From contig NZ_CP009429.1 of the NCBI RefSeq assembly GCF_001314325.1, positions 4,898,501 through 4,962,500 on the forward strand: a stretch of 64,000 bases of DNA, read 5' to 3'. The position numbers were made by a program, and so were the translations under genes. The notes under the pieces were generated by a model. It saw only the letters and a program-made list of their open reading frames with translations, made no database searches and was not told the origin of the DNA. This stretch comes from Sphingopyxis macrogoltabida (lineage in GTDB: Bacteria > Pseudomonadota > Alphaproteobacteria > Sphingomonadales > Sphingomonadaceae). The first letter of the stretch is position 1, and every line of letters begins with the position of its first letter. Below are positions 59,025-64,000 of the stretch, piece by piece.

Positions 59025-61232
59025 TTGCGCCGCGAACGACAGCAGGCATCGTCGGGTAAATCATCATCTGCGGGCAAAGGCAGCGGCGCGTCCCCGAAGG
59101 GCGAGCCGCCGCGCTGGCGCGTGTGGATGCGCCGGCTCATCCGCTGGGGACTGGGCCTCGCGCTCGTCGGCGCGGTCGCGGTCGCGGTCGCGGTCGGCAT
59201 CGCGGTGCAGCGTATCCCGAGCTTCGAGGAACTCAAGAAGTCGCCCGCCGGCCAGACGATCCGCATCCATGCCGCCGACGGCACCGTCTTCCTGTCGCTC
59301 GGGCCCAATTACGGGCGCTGGCTGACCCTGCGCGAGACGCCGCAGGTGATGCAGGACGCGATGGTCGCGGTCGAGGACCGGCGCTTCCGCTATCATCCCG
59401 GGGTCGATCCCGTCGGCATGGCACGCGCAGCGGCGGTCGCGGTGAAGAATCGCGGCAGCGGCCGCCGCCTGCAGGGCGCCTCGACGATCACCCAGCAGCT
59501 GGCGCGCAACATCTTTCTGTCGAACAGCTACACCTGGACGCGCAAGATGCGCGAAATGGTCCTCGCACTGGCGCTCGAATGGAAATTCTCGAAGGACGAG
59601 CTGCTCGAACTCTATCTCAACAAGGTTTATTTCGGCGGCGGCAGCTATGGCATCGACGCCGCCTCGCGGCGCTTCTTCGGGCATAGCGCGACCGAAATGT
59701 CGCTCTCGGAAGCGGCGGTGGTCGCGGGGCTGGTCAAGGCGCCGTCGCGCTATTCGCCGACCGCCGACGCGCAGGCGGCGCTGGGCCGCGCCGGGGTCGT
59801 GCTGAGCGTCATGGTCGACGCCGGGGTGATCACGCAGGCACAGGCGGATAGCGCCGAGCCTGCCAACGTCCAGCTGGCGGCGGAAACGGGGCAGAACAGC
59901 GCGCGCTATTTCACCGACTGGGCGCTGCCCCAGCTCGACATGCTGATCGACGAGGGCAGCGAGGCGCTCGACGTCTATACGACGATCGACCTCGGTATGC
60001 AGCGCGCGGCAACCGCATCGATCCAGGCCAATGTGCCGAAGGGCGTGCAGGGCGCGCTGGTTGCGCTCGACCGCGACGGCGCGGTGCGCGCGATGATCGG
60101 CGGCACCGACTATGTCACCTCGAACTACAACCGCGCGACGCAGGCGCTGCGCCAGCCGGGGTCGGCATGGAAATTGTTCGTCTATATGGCGGCGCTCGAA
60201 TCGGGCTATAAGGTCGACGACGAAGTGGTCGACGAACCGGTGACGATTAACGGCTGGTCGCCGCGCAACTCGTCGGGACGCTTTTCGGGCGCGATGACGC
60301 TGCGCACCGCCTTCGCCTATTCGGTCAATACCGTCGCCGCCAAACTGGGCGACGAGGTCGGCTTTTCGGCAGTCGCCAACATGGCGCGCCGCTTCGGGAT
60401 CACGACGCCGGTCAACACCCACCCGTCGATGGTGCTCGGCAGCGCCGAGGTGCGCGCGATCGACATGACCGCCGCCTTCGCCGCGGTGGCGCGCAAGGGC
60501 GTGTCGGTGCAACCCTATGGCATCACCAAGGTTACCACTGCCGACGGCCGTCTGCTCTACCAGCGTCCAGCGGAGCGCGGGCAGGTCCTGGTCGACAACT
60601 GGGTCGCCGCGGGCATCACCGACCTCCTCCAGACCGCGGTTGCGACCGGCACCGGCAAGGCGGCGCAGATCGGCCGCCCCGTCGCGGGCAAGACCGGCAC
60701 GACGTCGAGCAACAAGGACGGCTGGTTCCTCGGTTTTTCGAGCGGCATCACCACCGGCGTCTGGATGGGCCGCGACGATGCGAAACCCGTCGGCGGGCTG
60801 CAGGGCGGCCGTGCGCCGGCCAAGGCCTTTGCCGATTTCATGCGCGTCGCGGTCGCGCGGCGCCCGGTCGAGGCCTTCGATACCGAGGTCAAGCTGCCCG
60901 AATGGCAGCTCGAGGAAGAGGATGACGCCTATTTCGGCGCCCCCGAAGAAGGCGGCGGCGGGCTGACCGACGAGAATGGCATGCCGATCGAACTGCCCTA
61001 TGACAGCCGCCCGCCGCAGGGCGATGCGCCGCCGGCGGCGCCGCCGCAGGACGACGGGCCGGTGCTCAACCAGCAGTGGATCGAGGAGCAGACAGGCCGG
61101 CGCCCGCCGCCCGAAAACGGCGCTGCGCCCAAGGCCCCACCGCAGACGAAAGCGCCCGCACAGCCGAAGGTCGTGGTCCCACCCGTGGTGAAGGCACCCC
61201 CGCGCGAACCGGCGCGGACCGACGGCAACTAG
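59025..61232 (+). CDS. Class A penicillin-binding protein (bifunctional peptidoglycan synthase)
   Basis: 735 residues. A basic cytoplasmic N-terminus, one transmembrane anchor (about 40-61), the GT51 glycosyltransferase (Glu117 in VAVEDRRFRYHPG, then GASTITQQLARN and KDELLELYLNKVYFGGG) and the transpeptidase with SAWK near residue 380, SVNT near residue 436 and KTGTTSSNKDGWF near residue 554. The C-terminus (about 625-735) is an acidic then Pro/Ala-rich tail. The start is inferred as TTG 59025 with AGGGAAGGA upstream; no ATG is available before the anchor. It resembles PbpC/Pbp1a-like class A PBPs of alphaproteobacteria. Confidence 0.93.
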   Translation: MRRERQQASSGKSSSAGKGSGASPKGEPPRWRVWMRRLIRWGLGLALVGAVAVAVAVGIAVQRIPSFEELKKSPAGQTIRIHAADGTVFLSLGPNYGRWLTLRETPQVMQDAMVAVEDRRFRYHPGVDPVGMARAAAVAVKNRGSGRRLQGASTITQQLARNIFLSNSYTWTRKMREMVLALALEWKFSKDELLELYLNKVYFGGGSYGIDAASRRFFGHSATEMSLSEAAVVAGLVKAPSRYSPTADAQAALGRAGVVLSVMVDAGVITQAQADSAEPANVQLAAETGQNSARYFTDWALPQLDMLIDEGSEALDVYTTIDLGMQRAATASIQANVPKGVQGALVALDRDGAVRAMIGGTDYVTSNYNRATQALRQPGSAWKLFVYMAALESGYKVDDEVVDEPVTINGWSPRNSSGRFSGAMTLRTAFAYSVNTVAAKLGDEVGFSAVANMARRFGITTPVNTHPSMVLGSAEVRAIDMTAAFAAVARKGVSVQPYGITKVTTADGRLLYQRPAERGQVLVDNWVAAGITDLLQTAVATGTGKAAQIGRPVAGKTGTTSSNKDGWFLGFSSGITTGVWMGRDDAKPVGGLQGGRAPAKAFADFMRVAVARRPVEAFDTEVKLPEWQLEEEDDAYFGAPEEGGGGLTDENGMPIELPYDSRPPQGDAPPAAPPQDDGPVLNQQWIEEQTGRRPPPENGAAPKAPPQTKAPAQPKVVVPPVVKAPPREPARTDGN

Positions 61233-61960
61233 GCCGTAAACCGGTAGCGGTGCAGCCCGCGCCCTTCGCGGCGCAGCCAGCCGCGCGCCGCGGCGACATC
61301 GCCGTCGTGCAGTTCGTCGACCAGCGCGTGGAAGTCGGGGCCATGGTCCATGTGCCGCAGATGCGCGACTTCGTGCGCCACGGTGGCGCGGCGCACGTGC
61401 GCGGGCGCCATCACCAGCCGCCAGCTATAGCGCAGGTCGCCGGTCGCGGTGCAACTGCCCCAGCGGCTGCGCGGATCGCCCACGCCGACCCGGCCGACTG
61501 TCAGTCCGGCGCGCGCGGCGATCTCGCGGCTTTCGCGCTCCATCAGCGCCAGCGCCTCGCCCTTCAGCCAGCGCTCGACGCGCCGCCCGACGGTTTCGCG
61601 CGGCCCGCCGAGGATGAGCGCCTCATCGTCCAGCCGCACCGCGCGCGGCGCCGCTGCCGACCAGTCGATACGGCGGAGGGCACCGAAAACGGGGACCGCC
61701 GCACCGGGCCCGACAAGCACCGGCAGCGCCGCCTTGCCGACCTGTTCGGCGAGCCACTCCTGCTGTTCGCTCGCCCATTTGAGCGCGCGCGCGGCGTTGG
61801 CGCGGCGCGGCAGGGTCAGGCGCAGTTCGCCGCGCGGCGCGTCGAACACCAGCCGGTAACGGCGCGACTGCGCGTGATGGACAAGCCGCACCGGCCAGGC
61901 TTCGTCGCCGACCAGGATGTGCGGGCCCTCTGCCCGGAAATCAGACGACGCGTTCGACAA
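61229..61960 (-). CDS. YgjP-like (DUF45) zinc metallopeptidase
   Basis: 243 residues from an inferred TTG start. The active-site helix is HEVAHLRHMDHGPDFHALVD near residue 190 (HExxH with a third ligand in GPDFH), preceded by RSRWGSCTATGDLRYSWRLVMAP, the classic YgjP/WLM-type signature. The N-terminus VRLVHHAQSRRYRLVFDAPRGELRLTLP is also typical. Predicted cytoplasmic; family role unclear. The first ATG frame (62038) would overlap YcgN by 98 bases, so TTG 61960 is the more likely start, though uncertain. Convergent with the PBP gene, stops overlapping by four bases. Confidence 0.8.
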   Translation of the reverse strand: MSNASSDFRAEGPHILVGDEAWPVRLVHHAQSRRYRLVFDAPRGELRLTLPRRANAARALKWASEQQEWLAEQVGKAALPVLVGPGAAVPVFGALRRIDWSAAAPRAVRLDDEALILGGPRETVGRRVERWLKGEALALMERESREIAARAGLTVGRVGVGDPRSRWGSCTATGDLRYSWRLVMAPAHVRRATVAHEVAHLRHMDHGPDFHALVDELHDGDVAAARGWLRREGRGLHRYRFTA

Positions 61961-62387
61961 GATGATTCTCGAGCGGCCCGGCCATATCCTCGCTGACCGT
62001 CCAGCCGACGATCGATTCGCCGGCGCGGTGGACGGCATCGCGGTCGCCGCAAACCAGATAATGCCAGTCGGGCAAGGGCTCGCCTTCGGCGCGCAGGCGA
62101 TAGGCGCAGGTCTGCGGCAGCCATTCGATGCCGTCGACCTTGGCCTTGGTCAGCGTCAGGCAATCGGGGACGTGGCGGCGGCGATGCTTGTAATCGCCGC
62201 AGCGCGCGGTCTGGAGATCGAGCAGCCGGCACGCGACGTTGGTCGGATAGATGCGGCCGGTGTCTTCATCCTCCAGCTTGTGCAGGCAGCATTTGCCGCA
62301 GCCGTCGCACAGCGCCTCCCACTGGCCGGCGTCGAGGCTGGCGAGCGGCGCTTCCCAGAAGGGGGGCTGCGATGTCGCCCCCGCCAT
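61941..62387 (-). CDS. YcgN-family cysteine cluster protein (UPF0260)
   Basis: 148 residues, the family length. The CxxCxxCC cluster is CDGCGKCCLHKLEDEDTGR at 27-45, further cysteines are at ACRLLD, ARCGDY, PDCLTL, PQTCAYR and LVCGDRD, and SIVGWTVSEDMAGPLENHLVE closes the protein. The family is presumed to bind an iron-sulfur or other metal cluster; function unknown. The ATG at 62387 is close to the SCO1 stop. Probably cotranscribed with sco1. Confidence 0.9.
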   Translation of the reverse strand: MAGATSQPPFWEAPLASLDAGQWEALCDGCGKCCLHKLEDEDTGRIYPTNVACRLLDLQTARCGDYKHRRRHVPDCLTLTKAKVDGIEWLPQTCAYRLRAEGEPLPDWHYLVCGDRDAVHRAGESIVGWTVSEDMAGPLENHLVERVV

Positions 62388-62389
62388 GG

Positions 62390-63037
62390 TCACTTGACCC
62401 ACTTCGCCAGCTCGGCGGCGACCTTGTCGGGCGCGCCTTCGTCGGGATCGGTCGACGGGTCGTCGAGCGGCACGAGCGCCAGCGGCTTGCCGTCGGGGTC
62501 CATCAGGAAGGCCAGCTGGCTGTGCGCCATCAGATAGCGGTCGGGGGCCGATCCTTCGACCTTGTGATAGGTGACGACATAGGCCTTTGCCACTGCCGCG
62601 ATCTGTTCGGGCGTGCCGGTCAGTCCGAGCAGGCGCGGGTGATAGCGTGCCACGAAGGGCTTCAGCGCTTCGGGCGTGTCGCGCGCCGGATCGACGGTGA
62701 TGAAGAGCGGCGCGACCTTGGCGCCGCGCGCGGCATCGGCCTTTTCGAATTGCGACAGGCCGCGCATCAGCTTTTGCAGATCGACCGGGCAAATGTCGGG
62801 GCAGAAGCTGTAGCCGAAATAGACGAGACGATATTTTCCGGCGAAATCGCTGTCCTTGACCGTCTTGCCATTCTGGTCGGTCAGCGTGAACGGGCCGCCG
62901 ATCCGCGCCCCTTCGAGCGGCGGCTTCGCGGCGGGCGGCGACGCGGCGGGACCGCCGCATCCGGCAAGCGCCGCGGTAAAGAACAGCAGCAGGCTTGAAC
63001 GGACAAGCTTTTGTCCCATAATTGCGATATTCATCAT
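62390..63037 (-). CDS. SCO1/SenC-family copper chaperone lipoprotein
   Basis: 215 residues. Lipobox ALAGC (Cys27), then a thioredoxin-fold domain with the copper-binding cysteines Cys79 and Cys83 (GYSFCPDICPVDL) and the partner His172 (LMAHSQLAFLMD). TVDPARDTPE is typical. It delivers copper to the CuA site of cytochrome oxidase or handles redox at the membrane face. Anchored in the inner membrane. A second ATG lies one codon on. cox genes are not nearby. Confidence 0.94.
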   Translation of the reverse strand: MMNIAIMGQKLVRSSLLLFFTAALAGCGGPAASPPAAKPPLEGARIGGPFTLTDQNGKTVKDSDFAGKYRLVYFGYSFCPDICPVDLQKLMRGLSQFEKADAARGAKVAPLFITVDPARDTPEALKPFVARYHPRLLGLTGTPEQIAAVAKAYVVTYHKVEGSAPDRYLMAHSQLAFLMDPDGKPLALVPLDDPSTDPDEGAPDKVAAELAKWVK

Positions 63038-63118
63038 GCGGCCAGCCTTGGTCGGCTAGCCGCCGAAAATCAACCTTTGCGTCGCATCGCGGCGCACACC
63101 GCCAGGGGTCGCCCGAAT

Positions 63119-63742
63119 ATGTTCCGACGCGTGAAATTCCGTTTCATCGCACCCTTGCTCGCCGTGGCCATCGGCGCCGGGGCGTTTACCGCGTCGCCGG
63201 CGCTCGCGCAGTTCCGCGGCGGCTTTGCGTTCCTGCAGGCGGTCGAGAACCGCGACGGCACCAAGGCGACCGACGCGCTGAAGGACGACGCGACGCTCGT
63301 CAACACCCGCCACCCCGACCGCGGCGAGACCGCGCTGGCGATCGTCACCAAACGCCGCGATACGAGCTGGCTGCGCTTCCTGATCAGCAAGGGCGCCGAT
63401 CCTTCGATCGCCGACCGGCAGGGGGTGACGCCGCTGATGCACGCCGCGCTGCTCAATTATGTCGATGGCGCGCAGGAATTGCTCGATGACAAGGCGCCGG
63501 TCGACCAGGTCAACCGCCGCGGCGAAACCGCGCTGATCCTTGCCGTGCAGGCAAAAAATGCGGCGATGGTCCGCCTGCTCGTCAAAAACGGTGCCAACGC
63601 CGACAAGGCCGACCATATCGCCGGCATGTCGGCGCGCGACTATGCCAAGCGCGACGACCGGACCGGGCAATTGCTGGCCCTGATCGACTCGAAGCCCGAT
63701 GGAGTGCCGCGTGACAATAGCGCGGTGTTCGGACCGAAATGA
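63119..63742 (+). CDS. Secreted ankyrin-repeat protein
   Basis: 207 residues. A signal peptide (about 1-30, FIAPLLAVAIGAGAFTASPALAQ), then four or so ankyrin repeats (residues 35-185): RHPDRGETALAIVTKRRDTSWL, DRQGVTPLMHAALLNYVDGAQE, NRRGETALILAVQAKNAAMV, then a degenerate DHIAGMSARDYAK. Bacterial periplasmic ankyrins are known in oxidative stress (AnkB-like) among others. Partner unknown. The start at 63119 is set by the signal peptide; an upstream extension overlaps the sco1 promoter region. Confidence 0.88.
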   Translation: MFRRVKFRFIAPLLAVAIGAGAFTASPALAQFRGGFAFLQAVENRDGTKATDALKDDATLVNTRHPDRGETALAIVTKRRDTSWLRFLISKGADPSIADRQGVTPLMHAALLNYVDGAQELLDDKAPVDQVNRRGETALILAVQAKNAAMVRLLVKNGANADKADHIAGMSARDYAKRDDRTGQLLALIDSKPDGVPRDNSAVFGPK

Positions 63743-63751
63743 TAGGGCCAA

Positions 63752-63776
63752 TGTGATTGCTTGATTGACAATCACA
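63752..63776. promoter_or_regulatory. 25-base palindrome upstream of the HTH gene, possible operator
   Basis: TGTGATTG, nine bases, CAATCACA: perfect eight-base arms. The right arm overlaps a TTGACA hexamer (63765-63770). Only 23 bases separate it from the ATG of the HTH gene, so it could be its autoregulatory site. Confidence 0.45.
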
Positions 63777-63799
63777 TTTCAGTGTGAGACACCCTCGGC

Positions 63800-64000
63800 A
63801 TGTCTACACAGCTCATCGACCGCATTCGCGGCATCGTCGACGACGGGACCATGTCCCGTTCGGGTCTTGCGCGCGCCGCCGGCCTGCACGCCAACAGCCT
63901 GCGCGACCTCGATTCGCCCGGCTGGAACCCGACGGCCGAGACGCTGCGCAAGCTCGAAAACTGGCTCGCGAACGGCAGCGACCTGTCGCCGATGGCCAGT
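63800..64000 (+). CDS. Cro/CI-like helix-turn-helix protein (partial, runs off the window)
   Basis: The first 67 codons (MSTQLIDRIRGIVDDGTMSR, then GLARAAGLHANSLRDLDSPG and PTAETLRKLENWL). The pattern fits an HTH of the Cro/CI or similar type: SGLARAAGLH turn, then recognition helix, then TAETLRKLENWL. The C-terminal part is beyond 64000. A palindrome at 63752-63776 may be its operator. Confidence 0.65.
   Translation, partial: MSTQLIDRIRGIVDDGTMSRSGLARAAGLHANSLRDLDSPGWNPTAETLRKLENWLANGSDLSPMAS

Noticed and set aside
63011..63118. N-terminal extension of the ankyrin protein
   Set aside because: It would put 36 residues before a good signal peptide and overlap the start of the divergent SCO1 gene.

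Overview
This window is a high-GC stretch of alphaproteobacterial chromosome, most probably from Sphingomonadaceae and near Sphingopyxis. I base that on gene content and order: overlapping mutS-glnD, an Atm1-type exporter very like the Novosphingobium protein, a large TonB receptor, an rnd-lptC-lptA block, dispersed CCCGCGAAAGCGGG and CCCGGACTTGATCCGGG palindromes, and very high GC at third codon positions. No database search was run. I saw no rRNA, tRNA, CRISPR array, transposase or prophage. Almost every gene is a housekeeping or envelope gene, packed tightly with many 4-base start/stop overlaps.

Layout. 0.1-9.2 kb: malic enzyme (maeB) divergent from mutS-glnD, then a secreted M19-type dipeptidase homologue with altered metal ligands. 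9.3-15.4 kb: pheT-pheS and rplT-rpmI on the minus strand, split by an AraC regulator and a periplasmic repeat protein. 15.5-21.7 kb: a GFA protein, hisN-prs, nadE, gltX and tonB, the last behind a Zur-like operator. 21.9-25.6 kb: rpmG, a patatin lipase, and glnK-amtB behind a textbook sigma-54 promoter and followed by three terminators. 25.6-32.6 kb: a small accessory region (VOC protein, single-chain double HxlR-like regulator, GMC oxidoreductase, sterol-desaturase-like enzyme, DUF442 phosphatase-like protein) and recQ. 32.7-38.5 kb: a CPA2 antiporter, atm1, a 49-codon small gene, lptA-lptC and rnd. 38.7-46.6 kb: a double cold-shock protein, a two-lobed aspartyl protease, pdeM, a TonB receptor and a CPA1 antiporter. 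46.6-53.6 kb: holA-lptE-leuS-DUF3576, an outer-membrane-like orphan, a ThiE/TenI-like protein and yggS. 53.6-58.5 kb: chrA, a DUF4402 protein and a translationally coupled three-gene operon of type III polyketide synthase, methyltransferase and FAD oxidoreductase. 58.5-64 kb: msrB, a class A PBP, a YgjP-type metalloprotease, a YcgN-type Cys-cluster protein, a SCO1 copper chaperone, an ankyrin protein and a partial HTH gene.

How the genes work together. Nitrogen sensing is represented by the uridylyltransferase GlnD and its PII target GlnK, which is encoded with the ammonium channel. Envelope building is represented by LptA, LptC, LptE, the PBP, TonB and its receptor. The most promising undescribed system is the type III PKS operon. 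Its gene logic resembles phenolic-lipid operons of the SrsABC kind, but with a class I methyltransferase and a FixC/GGR-like flavoprotein. Other leads are a composite palindrome that encodes the tail of an otherwise ordinary protein, candidate small RNAs that end in strong terminators, and several proteins in which a normally dimeric domain is duplicated within one chain.
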